Notes: generated by a model not told the origin, from the letters alone. Positions 1 to 7,924 are shown, counted from the first letter of the stretch. The stretch: DNA of 64,000 nucleotides from Acidovorax sp. KKS102 (GCF_000302535.1 NC_018708.1:3720001-3784000); one strand, 5' to 3'. Numbers and translations are program-made.

Positions 1-489
1 GGCAACATTGCATCCGCGGTCGAGGCTACCGTTCCTGTGCTCGCGCACGCCCGCGCGAGCGGCTGGCCAATTGCCCACAGCCGCATCGTCTACCCCGCCG
101 ACGGCAGTGAAAGCAACGTGTTCGTGGAGAAGATTCCAGGGATGCGGACGCTGCACGAGGACGCGCAAGCAAGCGCCATCGTTCCCTCCCTTGCGCCTCG
201 CGCGGGTGAGCTGGTGGTGCGCAAGACGGCTCCGTCCGCGTTCTTCGGAACAGCGCTCTCCGCTTGGCTGACTGCGCGTCGCATTTCTACGCTGTTTATC
301 GCTGGCGCTACCACCAGTGGCTGTGTGCGCGCCAGCGTGGTGGATGCAATGAGCTGGGGCTTTCGCCCAGTGGTGCTCGAAGACTGTGTTGGGGACAGGG
401 CAATCGGTCCTCACAATGCAGCACTCTTCGACCTTCAGGCGAAGTATGCCGATGTCCGCCCATGGAGCGACGTGGCCACTCGACTCTGA
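1..489 (+). CDS. Isochorismatase-family amidohydrolase (C-terminal part)
   Basis: This is the 3' part of a cysteine hydrolase whose reading frame is open from base 1, so its start lies outside the window. The motif GATTSGCVRASVVDAM carries the expected nucleophilic cysteine, and VVRKTAPSAFFGT upstream supplies the conserved lysine. The end of the protein (VGDRAIGPHNAALFDLQAKYADV) matches the N-carbamoylsarcosine/maleamate amidohydrolase branch better than true isochorismatases, so hydrolysis of a small amide releasing ammonia is the likely reaction. This substrate class is inferred from family resemblance. The protein has no visible export signal and should be cytosolic. It is the last intact gene before a block of broken mobile-element genes on the opposite strand. 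Confidence 0.85.
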   Translation, partial: GNIASAVEATVPVLAHARASGWPIAHSRIVYPADGSESNVFVEKIPGMRTLHEDAQASAIVPSLAPRAGELVVRKTAPSAFFGTALSAWLTARRISTLFIAGATTSGCVRASVVDAMSWGFRPVVLEDCVGDRAIGPHNAALFDLQAKYADVRPWSDVATRL

Positions 490-545
490 GGATGACCTGC
501 CCCCATTGACCGTACCAATGGATTGGAGAAGTCTGGGGTTAAAGA

Positions 546-737
546 TTAATCGAAGTTTTGTTTCTGCTCACTGCCAGCGGCACCGCCAGCGCGCTGGAGG
601 TGCTGCTGGGCGAATCGTGCCGGCGGGATGCGCCCCAGACTGCTGTGCGGCCTGACCTCGTTGTAATCCCGCCGCCAATGTGCAACGCACTCCCGGGCCC
701 CTTCAACCTCCCATTGGCGTCGAAACTCTGACGCGCA
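546..737 (-). pseudogene. IS3-family transposase OrfB C-terminal fragment
   Basis: Read on the minus strand, this stretch encodes about 63 residues ending at a stop, including WRRDYNEVRPHSSLGRIPPARFA. That is the characteristic end of the IS3-family integrase-type transposase (OrfB). Nothing resembling the rest of the gene or its inverted repeats is present upstream, so it is a remnant. Its upstream edge, near 735, falls inside the short open frame that follows the recombinase fragment at 851-1561. The IS fragment is therefore what cut that gene short. Confidence 0.75.
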
Positions 738-850
738 ACCAACTCCCGCAGCGCAGCGCAGAGTTTCGCCTCTCTAGGGTCATCGGACATGAAGGCATCT
801 AATTGGCTCGCCACAACAGATGAGGGCGATGCTATTTGAGCATCCAACAT
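738..850 (-). pseudogene. Truncated third gene of recombinase module
   Basis: An ATG at 850 follows immediately after the TAA stop of the recombinase fragment at 851-1561, an arrangement typical of translational coupling. About 38 residues (starting MLDAQIASPSSVVASQLDAF) can be read before the sequence changes into IS3-family transposase DNA near 735. The frame stays open to 539 but is then out of frame in IS DNA. I do not recognise the fragment. Its position suggests the last small gene of a multi-gene recombinase operon (compare Tn554 TnpC or the third gene of recombinase trios), but that is inference from layout only. Confidence 0.4.
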
Positions 851-1561
851 TTACCTATTTTTCTTGAACCAGCGAACAACCGCCATAGCTTGCGCGTGCC
901 TGCTTACGGCAACTCTGTTGGTGGGGTCCTTTGCAGCTTCGCCCCAGTCCTCAACGCGTCTCTCCCAGTAGGGCAAGTGCGTGGAGTCAAATACGAAGCA
1001 GTTGCAGCCCGCGCACATGGTGATGCTGCGGGTCTTATAGTTAGGCTTTCGTAGCATCCACGACGCCCCACCCGCAGCTTGCTGGCAGCGAGACTCCAGA
1101 GGAGCGGCGCTGATGAAACAGTTGCCGAAGTCATTGAAAAAAATCCGGATGTCGTGCGCATAGACAACCTCCTTGACCTTAGTACGCAGCACTCCAATGT
1201 CCTGAATAGAGTCGAGTTTGGCGTCTGTCAGAAAGCGGTCCACAGCTGCTGCCATATTGCCGAAGACAACTTTCCTCTCGCTTCGACTAACAAAGAAGTC
1301 AACTGTCGCACTGTGTGCCAAGCTGTCCACCTCGTCGGCCAGTCTTTGAATGGGCTCGTAGTACCCCTTGTAGGTAATGGACTCATTGAGGTGTCCGTAG
1401 TGAAAGCTCAGCGCCGAGAGCGATGATTTTCGGGTTTTCAGACAGTAGTCCGCGAAGGTCTTGCGTCCTTGGTGAGTCCTGATGCAGCCCCCTCTGGACT
1501 GCCGATAGCGCATCAAGTTGTTGCCGAAGCTGTCGTAGTCAGGAAGCCTGGATAGGTTCAC
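851..1561 (-). pseudogene. Tyrosine recombinase, catalytic C-terminal part
   Basis: This 236-residue frame (GTG at 1561) holds the second half of a tyrosine recombinase. Near its start it has an HxxR box (H30-Q-G-R33), then YGH (His57) and a candidate nucleophile Tyr67 in ESITYKGYYEP. After the catalytic part come about 130 further residues ending in a cysteine-rich stretch (MCAGCNCFVF) that looks metal-binding, as in some transposon-type integrases. The frame is open upstream of the GTG through at least 1650, overlapping the N-terminal recombinase frame at 1539-2258 in another phase. The two were probably one protein before a frameshift and/or deletion. The box I arginine region is not recognisable, so activity is unlikely. 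Confidence 0.65.
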
Positions 1562-2258
1562 AAAACACCGAATGAATCGACGGCAGGCCTGCTTGGCAAG
1601 CGATATCCATCCCGAGATGAGCTGTAGATGTTTTTTCGGTCTTATCGTGCTCCTTATTAGGAATCACTGCTGAGCCTGCGCCACCGCTAATCTCATGTTC
1701 TGTGTGTGACATGGGCGGAGGGCCGATTACCTTTAGTACCGCCTCTACTTCGCTCGGTTGCATGGCATTTGGCAGCAAGATGTCCTCGGTAGACTCCTTG
1801 CCATAGCCAACACGTTGTCGGAGTTCCTTGCGGCGGTCATCAAGAAAGTAGGCCACATTAGCCGCCTTGAACAAGGTACCTTCGGGAGCTCCTGAACACA
1901 GGTCAGGAAGATTCTCCGTTGCCCACTGGTATAACTGTTGAATTGGCACTAGACGTCTTGAGACTGTGGCCTGTCGGAACGTTTGACTGTGATGAGGTGA
2001 CACCAAGTTCATGCTGTCGACGTAGCGTCCTAAATCAGCCCACGTGGCTTTGTTCCAAGGGATTTCGAACCGGGCGCAGAACCGCATCCAATCAAGCAAG
2101 TCACTTGAGTAAGCTTCTACCGTGTTAGCGTTGTACGTCAGGTTGCGAGTGAGATGCTTGTCTGTCATGTAAAGCAACCCGACTAAGCGCAGCATGACTG
2201 ACACACCTTTCTGAAACGGGGTTAGTCGGTCAGTCCGCCGCCGGCTTCCGACGGTCAC
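1539..2258 (-). pseudogene. Tyrosine recombinase, N-terminal core-binding part
   Basis: The 239-residue frame contains an N-terminal SAM-like DNA-binding domain: NANTVEAYSSDLLDWMRFC, then TVSRRLVPIQQLYQWA. It continues to the linker where the catalytic domain should begin (QPSEVEAVLKVIG). From there on the sequence no longer looks like a recombinase and ends at 1539, overlapping the catalytic half (851-1561) in a different frame. Together they give about 475 residues but lack the box I arginine segment, so a frameshift plus internal loss is the simplest reading. A natural two-polypeptide recombinase is the alternative. A direct repeat pair lies about 90-125 bases upstream and may be its binding site. 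Confidence 0.6.
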
Positions 2259-2343
2259 AGCACTCAGACAGCAGCGTGTGGGTGACCTAATAAGCCGATA
2301 ATTTCAGGCCTAATGAATCAACGACTTACGCGTCATGGGCAAA

Positions 2344-2382
2344 CATAAGTTGAGAAATTTGGACGCATAAGCTGAGAAATTT
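2344..2382. repeat. Direct repeat pair upstream of recombinase
   Basis: Two 17-base copies of CATAAGYTGAGAAATTT, at 2344-2360 and 2366-2382, differ at one position and have a 22-base period (two helical turns). They lie 86-125 bases in front of the recombinase frame that reads leftward. Such tandem sites often bind an integrase or its accessory protein near an element end. That role is inferred. Confidence 0.6.
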
Positions 2383-2389
2383 CTACCAG

Positions 2390-2450
2390 CGCTGTTTTTT
2401 CAGGCATCTCTGCGTCCGCCGCGATGCGGCGTCTCCCATCAAAAACAGCG
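2390..2450. repeat. Nested inverted repeat
   Basis: A perfect 10-base arm pair (CGCTGTTTTT at 2390-2399, AAAAACAGCG at 2441-2450) encloses a second perfect hairpin, CGCCGC-GAT-GCGGCG, at 2417-2431. The unequal loops (17 and 9 bases) leave a bulged, asymmetric cruciform. It may be a terminator, or a folded-strand recombination site of the neighbouring recombinase. There is no independent evidence for either. Confidence 0.5.
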
Positions 2451-2835
2451 TGGGGCATCAATGAAAAAGCGTCTTCTGCGTATGAAACAGCACTATACGC
2501 TTGATTGTTCGCTCAACCGGGACAATGAGCCCACGGATAGCGTCAGGCCGCAGAGTCTTGGAACTGGAGCCAGAGATGCTGGGATTCGCACGCAGGCCCC
2601 CGTCTCAGGTTTTTCTCTCACCGACGGAAGGTGAGTGAACAGAGCTGGGATGTCGCGCGGTCGACGCTGATGCAGACTGAGCGGCCGAGTTCGACACAAG
2701 CCTGATGGCACCACGAACAGACCGTGGCCACCGTCGCGCTGTTGCACAGCAATGGCAGTGAACTTAACTACCCATGCAGCGGAGCACGTCGAATTGTGGC
2801 ACTCAACAAATGCCCCGCCGCTAGCGCATTCAGTC

Positions 2836-3804
2836 TCAGTCAACACTGGCACCCGAGGAGCGAACAATCTTGGCCCACTTTTCGGTGTCACTTTGGATGC
2901 GTTGAGTGAACTCAGCTGGAGAGGACGAAAGCGGCGTAGCCCCCTGGCCAGACAACTTGTCTATCGTCGCTTTCTCCCTGGAAATTTGAGTGATTTCGGT
3001 AGATAACTTGCTCAAAATTTCTGGAGGCAAGTTCTTTGGTGCAATCACACCAAACCACACGTCCGCCACATATCCGGTCACGCCAGCCTCAGCCATGGTG
3101 GGCACATCTGGAAGTGCTGGCGAACGTGACGCTCCGGTCACTGCTAGCGCACGCAGGGCGCCCGATTTCACATGCGGCAATGAACCCGGTAGGTTGTCAA
3201 ACATCAGTTGAATCTGGTTACCCAACAGGTCTGCCATCGCAGGACCGCTGCCTTTGTAGGGTACATGGGTCATCGATGCCCCCGTCATCGACTTGAACAT
3301 CTCACCGGTCAGGTGATTTGTCGTCCCACTGCCTGCCGACCCCATGTTCAAAGTTTCAGGCTGACGTTTCGAGTAGGCAATCAGTTCTGAGACCGTCCTC
3401 GCCGGGACTTTTGGGTTGACCACTAGGATGTTTGGAACGCTTGCAAAAGGCGCTACGGGCGTGAAATCTTTATGCGGGTCAAATGGAAGCTTCTTGTACA
3501 AAGAGGGGTTGATGGAGCTGGTTCCGACCGTTCCGAAAAGAAGCGTGTAGCCGTCGGCGGGCGCCTTGGCGACCAAGTCCGCGCCAATATTTCCACCTGC
3601 ACCACCACGGTTGTCGACCACCACCGACTGCCCCAGCTTTTCGGACAGCCTCGTTGCCAGCAAACGCCCCAGGTTGTCGGTGGTACCTCCCGCCGGAAAT
3701 GGCACCACCAACCGAATCGGCTTGCTGGGAAAAGCATCGGCGAAGGCGGAGGATGCAGCGAGCGCAACGACGACCGCTGCAGTGAGCTTGGAAACACAAA
3801 TCAT
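2836..3804 (-). CDS. Bug/TctC-family periplasmic solute receptor
   Basis: The 322-residue product starts with a signal peptide (MICVSKLTAAVVVALAASSAFA), followed by the Bug-family opening FPSKPIRLVVPFPAGGTTDNLGR, and continues full length with the family blocks MGSAGSGTTNHLTGEMF and MTHVPYKGSGPAMADLLG. These periplasmic proteins bind carboxylated compounds, either for tripartite tricarboxylate transporters or as extracytoplasmic sensors. No membrane components are adjacent, so it is an orphan receptor here. I placed the start at the ATG at 3804, which begins the signal peptide; the frame itself stays open upstream to 3861. The gene follows the argininosuccinate-lyase-like gene by 53 bases on the same strand and is probably co-transcribed with it. 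The ligand may be the substrate of that enzyme. Confidence 0.9.
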   Translation of the reverse strand: MICVSKLTAAVVVALAASSAFADAFPSKPIRLVVPFPAGGTTDNLGRLLATRLSEKLGQSVVVDNRGGAGGNIGADLVAKAPADGYTLLFGTVGTSSINPSLYKKLPFDPHKDFTPVAPFASVPNILVVNPKVPARTVSELIAYSKRQPETLNMGSAGSGTTNHLTGEMFKSMTGASMTHVPYKGSGPAMADLLGNQIQLMFDNLPGSLPHVKSGALRALAVTGASRSPALPDVPTMAEAGVTGYVADVWFGVIAPKNLPPEILSKLSTEITQISREKATIDKLSGQGATPLSSSPAEFTQRIQSDTEKWAKIVRSSGASVD

Positions 3805-3857
3805 GGTTCGTCCAAATGTAGATAGGTGGATGGAAAGTAGTTGAAAGGAAAAGTCGC

Positions 3858-5369
3858 TCAATCAGCAGACAGGTCAGCAAGTTCGGTTAGCTCGCACTGA
3901 AGCCTGGTACGTGAATCCGCAACCATCTGCCGAGTGCGCATGGCTCGCTCTTGAGCTTTGTGGAGCTCATCCCGCTGTTGTGCGATTCGCAGGACGACCA
4001 GAGAGGGTGCAGGCCCCCCCTTCGCAGAGCGCGACTCAAGGCTGTACGCCGGGTCGAGACACAGTCGCACGGACTGGTCACTCAAGCAAATGGGCCTACC
4101 CGTCTGCTCCGTGGCTGCCGCGTTGACCATCTCCGCTGTGATGTCGCTGGCCGGCAAGCTGGCATCCAGTGCCTGACGCACCACAGCCCCCACGACATGA
4201 TGTGCTTCTCTGAAGGAAAGGCCAGATTCACGGACCAGAGCGTCAGCCAGGTCCGTGGCCGTGGAGAAGTCCGTGCGAGCCTTGTGCAGCATGGTCGCTT
4301 CAGCTGGCCTCGCGGAATCGATGACCAGCTTGAACAGGACGAGACAGCGCAGGCATTCATCGGCACTCTCCCAAAAGCTGCGCATGCTCTCCCGATTGCC
4401 ATCGCCGCTGTGGGTAAAGTGCGTACCCTTCACCGCTGACATCGCCGCTGTCAAAAGACCTATGAGGTGGCTTGTCTTCCCCTTGAGGTATTCAACGACC
4501 ACCGGGTTCTTCTTCTGCGGCATGATGCTCGAAGTTCCCGCTACGCTGTCGGGGAACTCAATCAAACCGAACTCCGGAGTGGCCCACACATAGAAGTCCT
4601 GGGCAATTCGTCCCCAGGTCAGCGATGCGATGGTCATCGCAGACATCAACTCCCAGGCGAAGTCACGCGAAGCCACTGCATCTAAGGAGTTCTCCACGCA
4701 TCCCGAAAACCCGAGCAACCGGGCCGTCTCCTCGCGCTGAATTGGGAATGCGGTGCCAGCCAGAGCACCCGCTCCAAGGGGGCTCGCATCCATATTGACA
4801 ATGGCCTGCTCTATTCGTCCTGCATCACGCGCCATAGCCTGCGCTACGGCAGACAGATAGTGACCGTAGCTGATGGGCTGAGCGGACTGAAGATGTGTGT
4901 ACCCTGGCATTACCACATCGGCGTAGGCGGCAGCACGCGATAGCGCCACCTCCCTGGCTGCATTCAACGCATCCAGCACATTGAGCCCGATGTCTCTCGC
5001 TCGCAGCCGGTCGTGGGTCGCAAGAATGTCGTTACGGCTGCGAGCCACGTGCAGACGCCCACCCACATCTGAGCCCGCCAGGCTCATCAGTTGCGCTTCG
5101 TAGTTGAAGTACGCATCCTCGCGCTGCGGGTCCAACGTGACCGCGTCAGGTCCGTCGCCTTGCATTTTCACGAGCGTCCGAGCAAGCAAAGCGGCAACGT
5201 TTGTTGGCACCAAGCCCGCCTTTCGCAACATCAAGAGGTGGGCAGCGTTGATGTCGGTCAGGTAGATGAACCCACTCGCGAACTCGCGATTGAGCCGCGG
5301 TAGGTAGATGTGGTCGCACACCTCCTGTGCGGTGGGTTGTTGCAAACGACGACTTACTTTGGATTCCAT
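3858..5369 (-). CDS. Argininosuccinate-lyase-like C-N/C-O lyase
   Basis: This is a 503-residue member of the fumarase/aspartase superfamily. It carries the three family signatures: GGRLHVARSRND, the catalytic-histidine segment MPGYTHLQSAQPIS, and the mobile-loop motif AGTSSIMPQKKNP with its catalytic serine. The closest pattern is argininosuccinate lyase. However, its pairing with a Bug receptor and a divergent LysR regulator, away from arginine genes, suggests a catabolic paralogue, for example one acting on an amino-polycarboxylate such as ethylenediamine- or imino-disuccinate. This substrate idea is inference. The start at 5369 is supported by an AGGAAG-type ribosome binding site, and the frame upstream is not conserved-looking. 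The gene is divergent from the LysR gene across 144 bases. Confidence 0.8.
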   Translation of the reverse strand: MESKVSRRLQQPTAQEVCDHIYLPRLNREFASGFIYLTDINAAHLLMLRKAGLVPTNVAALLARTLVKMQGDGPDAVTLDPQREDAYFNYEAQLMSLAGSDVGGRLHVARSRNDILATHDRLRARDIGLNVLDALNAAREVALSRAAAYADVVMPGYTHLQSAQPISYGHYLSAVAQAMARDAGRIEQAIVNMDASPLGAGALAGTAFPIQREETARLLGFSGCVENSLDAVASRDFAWELMSAMTIASLTWGRIAQDFYVWATPEFGLIEFPDSVAGTSSIMPQKKNPVVVEYLKGKTSHLIGLLTAAMSAVKGTHFTHSGDGNRESMRSFWESADECLRCLVLFKLVIDSARPAEATMLHKARTDFSTATDLADALVRESGLSFREAHHVVGAVVRQALDASLPASDITAEMVNAAATEQTGRPICLSDQSVRLCLDPAYSLESRSAKGGPAPSLVVLRIAQQRDELHKAQERAMRTRQMVADSRTRLQCELTELADLSAD

Positions 5370-5470
5370 GAATTGCCTGCTTCCTGCCACTGGGGAACCG
5401 TTCCCCCGAGTTCTTGAGCGAAGTATGAAAACCGCATGACATGCCGTCAAATACGAGTTTTATAGGAACC

Positions 5471-5487
5471 CATACATCCTTGTTATG
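5471..5487. promoter_or_regulatory. Candidate LysR-type operator
   Basis: The dyad CATA-N9-TATG contains a T-N11-A core and sits 27 bases before the LysR start, inside the divergent intergenic region. That is the usual place for a LysR box controlling both directions. It is short and could be chance. Confidence 0.35.
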
Positions 5488-5513
5488 CTCATTGAAAATA
5501 CGCAGAGGTGCAA

Positions 5514-6380
5514 ATGAAGTTCAAGCAGATTGAGACATTCAGGGTGGTGATGCTCACGAGGTCAATGACCTTGGCTGCCAAGGAGTTGCACACCACCCAG
5601 CCAAACATCAGCAGGTTCATTGCCCAGCTGGAAGCCGAAACAGGCCTGCACCTCTTCGAGCGAAAGGCTGGGAGACTCACGCCCACTGCGGAAGGGGACG
5701 CGTTCTACCAAGAGGTTCAGCGCTCGTTCTTGGGCATGGACGCCCTCGAGAACTCGGTACGACTGATTCGACAACTGGGCACTGGAACGCTTCGCATCGG
5801 AGCAGTACCGTCAATTGCGATGAGTGTGATGCCCAAAGTCATTCAAGTGTTCCGGAAACGCTACCCCGATACCCCGGTCTCCATCCACACCAATGACTCA
5901 CCAACGGTGGCGAAATGGACGGCCACCCGCTACTGTGACCTCGGTCTTGTTTCGTACCTTGTTGACACTGCGGGCGTTCAGTCGAGTCTGTGGGCGCAAG
6001 AACAGGGTGTTTGCATCGTTCCCGTAGGCCATCGTCTGGCCAAAAAGCGCTCGGTCAAACCAAGTGACTTTGATGATGAACCATTTATCTCGCTCACACA
6101 GGGTGATGGCACGAGAGAGGCGGTGGACGCGGCGTTCAATCCAGACCGTCGCAAGCTCATCTTGGACACCCCATATGCCCCCACCATTTGCAGAATGGTC
6201 GAAATGGGCCTTGGAGTCAGCGTGGTCAACCCATTGGTGGTGCGCAACATGAGCCTGCCAGGAATCAAGGTGCTTCGATTCGAGCCCGCGGTGCAGTTTG
6301 CACGGCACGTGCTAATCGCTCAGCAGCACACAGAGTCGGCGCAGATGACAGCCTTCATGCGGTGTTTGGCTGAGATTTGA
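5514..6380 (+). CDS. LysR-family transcriptional regulator
   Basis: A 288-residue LysR-type regulator. The N-terminal winged helix-turn-helix reads FKQIETFRVVMLTRSMTLAAKELHTTQPNISRFIAQLE, with substitutions typical of the family. The remaining 200 residues form the periplasmic-binding-protein-like effector domain (TGTLRIGAVPSIAMSVMPKVI). The start was set at the ATG at 5514, preceded at 5 bases by GAGG; a GTG two codons upstream (5508) would overlap that site. It is divergent from the lyase and Bug genes and most likely controls them in response to the substrate, as is usual for this arrangement. The 3' end abuts a broken TniQ-like fragment on the other strand. Confidence 0.9.
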   Translation: MKFKQIETFRVVMLTRSMTLAAKELHTTQPNISRFIAQLEAETGLHLFERKAGRLTPTAEGDAFYQEVQRSFLGMDALENSVRLIRQLGTGTLRIGAVPSIAMSVMPKVIQVFRKRYPDTPVSIHTNDSPTVAKWTATRYCDLGLVSYLVDTAGVQSSLWAQEQGVCIVPVGHRLAKKRSVKPSDFDDEPFISLTQGDGTREAVDAAFNPDRRKLILDTPYAPTICRMVEMGLGVSVVNPLVVRNMSLPGIKVLRFEPAVQFARHVLIAQQHTESAQMTAFMRCLAEI

Positions 6381-6855
6381 GGGTCATGAAATCCCTGGTC
6401 CTGAAGGTCGCCGCATGAACACCAATTCGCTTGGCCGCTTGTGTGGCGGTCATATGCGTTGCCGTAGCGGCGACCTCAGGCGTGGCAAAGTCTATGCACG
6501 TACCGTCGAACTCTGCTTCGGCTACGCGCAAGATGACGTCAAGGAACTGCTGTAATCCTTGGCAATGGTGCAGCGCCTTTAGGCGCTCGTACCACGGTCC
6601 GAGTCGGGTCCGCAATGTACGGCCGTCTGGATTGCCGGACAAAAATCCGGGCTCTCACGTGCGCTTCAAACTGCGTGGGCCAATTTGGGAGCAACTGGTC
6701 CATGGGCGCAAGAAATTCCACGCCCTGACTGACGGCACCAGGCCCAGAGGCGTTGGTGCGTGACGGTGCAGCATCGGGCACGTACCACTGACAAAGGGTG
6801 CGCACCAACTCAGTCACCGCGTACAGAGTGCTTCCTTCGACCGCTGGTGTCCGAG
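6355..6855 (-). pseudogene. Frameshifted TniQ-like fragment
   Basis: Two minus-strand frames join into one sensible protein if one base is added. The first carries VEFLAPMDQLLPNWPTQFEAHVRARI. The second continues FLSGNPDGRTLRTRLGPWY, FLDVILRVAEAEFDG and a helix-turn-helix-like MTATQAAKRIGVHAATF. The switch point is the run of five A at 6641-6645 on the plus strand; six would restore the frame. The WP-x-x-F segment followed by a late HTH resembles TniQ/TnsD-type transposition targeting proteins, but the match is from memory and tentative. The fragment is cut at its N-terminal side by the IS5-family element and at its end by LysR-adjacent DNA. Confidence 0.45.
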
Positions 6856-7809
6856 CAGATGCACTCGGCACAGGTAGATGTTGGCCAGGGCCAAGGCGGT
6901 GAACGCACGCGTGGCGTTCTTTTGCAGCCCGCGATAGCGCACCTTAGTGAACCCCCATAGCCGCTTGACCACGGCAAAGACGTGTTCGACCCGAGCACGC
7001 AAGCGCGACTTGTTGCGATTCTTGGCCCGCTGCACCTCATCAACCTCTCCCGCACGGCGCGTGCGCTGGTTGGTGAAGTCCTTGGCCTTGGGTGCCTTGC
7101 TCGCTATCAGTGCCTTCTGGCTGGCATAGGCCAAGTCGCCATAAACGCGCTGCTCGTTGCCGTGCAGCAAATCAGGCAGTGGATGTTTGTCGTGCACGTT
7201 GGCCGCCGTGACCACCGCGCTGTGGGCCAGCCCGGTTTGGCTGTCCACGCCGATGTGCAGCTTCATGCCGAAATACCACTGCTGGCCCTTGCGGGTTTGG
7301 TGCATTTCTGGGTCTCTGGCTTTGGCGGCGTTCTTGGTGGAGCTGGGTGCACCAATGATGGTGGCGTCCACGATGGTGCCGGTGTTGACCTTGATGCCGC
7401 GCGCCTGCAACTCCTTGCCCACGCGTGCGAACAGCGCTTCGCCCAACTTGTTGTCGCCCAGCAGATGGCGGAACTTGAGCATCGTGGTGGCATCGGGCAC
7501 TGGCTCGCAACCCAGGTCAATGCCGACGAAGCGGCGCAGGCTGGCACTGTCGTAGAGGGCTTCCTCACACGCCAGGTCGGCGAGGTTGAACCAGTGCTGG
7601 ATGAAGTGGATGCGCAGCATGCGCTCCAGTCCAATGGGAGGACGCCCATTGCCAGCCTTGGGGTAGTGCGGTGCGATTTCTTCGCACAGCGCCGCCCAGG
7701 GCACCAGCGCCTCCATGGTCTTGAGGAATTCGTCGCGCCGCGTGGGCTTGCGATGCTGTTCAAAACCCGACTGGGCGTCGGCTGCCATAGCAAGGGTCTG
7801 CTGCTTCAT
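6814..7809 (-). CDS. IS5-family transposase
   Basis: A 331-residue DDE transposase of the IS5 group. It shows the N-terminal RRDEFLKTMEALVPW block, GNGRPPIGLERMLRIHFIQHW, the first catalytic aspartate in TGTIVDATIIGAPSS, KLHIGVDSQTGLAHS, the second aspartate in VYGDLAYAS, and the C-terminal glutamate region RARVEHVFAVVKRLWGF. The last dozen residues (HLLGHQRSKEALCTR) are not typical and are encoded by DNA beyond the break near 6855, so the normal C-terminus has been replaced. The catalytic core appears complete, so the protein could act in trans on intact relatives. Confidence 0.85.
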   Translation of the reverse strand: MKQQTLAMAADAQSGFEQHRKPTRRDEFLKTMEALVPWAALCEEIAPHYPKAGNGRPPIGLERMLRIHFIQHWFNLADLACEEALYDSASLRRFVGIDLGCEPVPDATTMLKFRHLLGDNKLGEALFARVGKELQARGIKVNTGTIVDATIIGAPSSTKNAAKARDPEMHQTRKGQQWYFGMKLHIGVDSQTGLAHSAVVTAANVHDKHPLPDLLHGNEQRVYGDLAYASQKALIASKAPKAKDFTNQRTRRAGEVDEVQRAKNRNKSRLRARVEHVFAVVKRLWGFTKVRYRGLQKNATRAFTALALANIYLCRVHLLGHQRSKEALCTR

Positions 7810-7863
7810 GGCCCAGTAATTTACCCACGCTGGAGTAGCAGCGGAGACTTTTTCAGCGTTGCC
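6855..7863 (-). mobile_element. IS5-family element, left end missing
   Basis: The transposase gene is on the minus strand. The right terminus reads GACTTTTTCAGCGTTGCC at 7846-7863 and is flanked by CTAA, a YTAR-type target as used by IS5-group elements. On the other side the sequence stops matching the related fragment at 23726-23933 near 6855, a few codons before the expected end of the transposase. No inverted copy of the terminal repeat follows. The element is therefore truncated on the left and is probably immobile. Confidence 0.7.
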
Positions 7864-7899
7864 CTAAGCCTTCCCAGAGAGTAGATAGACATTGCTCTG

Positions 7900-7924
7900 T
7901 GTCCGACGAAAGTACTTTCGGACA
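7900..7924. promoter_or_regulatory. Perfect dyad resembling a recombinase subsite
   Basis: TGTCCGA at 7900-7906 and TCGGACA at 7918-7924 form a perfect inverted repeat around an 11-base core. An overlapping perfect 14-base palindrome, CGAAAGTACTTTCG, lies at 7907-7920. Resolvase subsites of Tn3-type elements have TGTCYGA-like arms, so this may be a leftover res or inversion site. No resolvase gene is in the window. Confidence 0.35.

Larger units (their letters stand above)
2259..2835. other. Intergenic region with repeats, no supported gene
   Basis: About 580 bases separate the recombinase module from the Bug receptor gene. The left half holds a direct repeat pair (2344-2382) and a nested inverted repeat (2390-2450). 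A 57-codon frame at 2461-2634 (+) and a 132-codon frame at 2493-2891 (-) have no recognisable content and no convincing ribosome binding site. I see no further gene. Confidence 0.5.

Noticed and set aside
2390-2450. Integron attC site
   Set aside because: The topology is suggestive, but the GTTRRRY/RYYYAAC core triplets are absent and there is no integron integrase.
2560-2620. tRNA-like GGGATTCG stretch
   Set aside because: No acceptor stem, anticodon arm or CCA-proximal pairing could be built around it.
2461-2634. A 57-codon plus-strand frame after the nested hairpin
   Set aside because: No ribosome binding site or recognisable content; too short to support alone.
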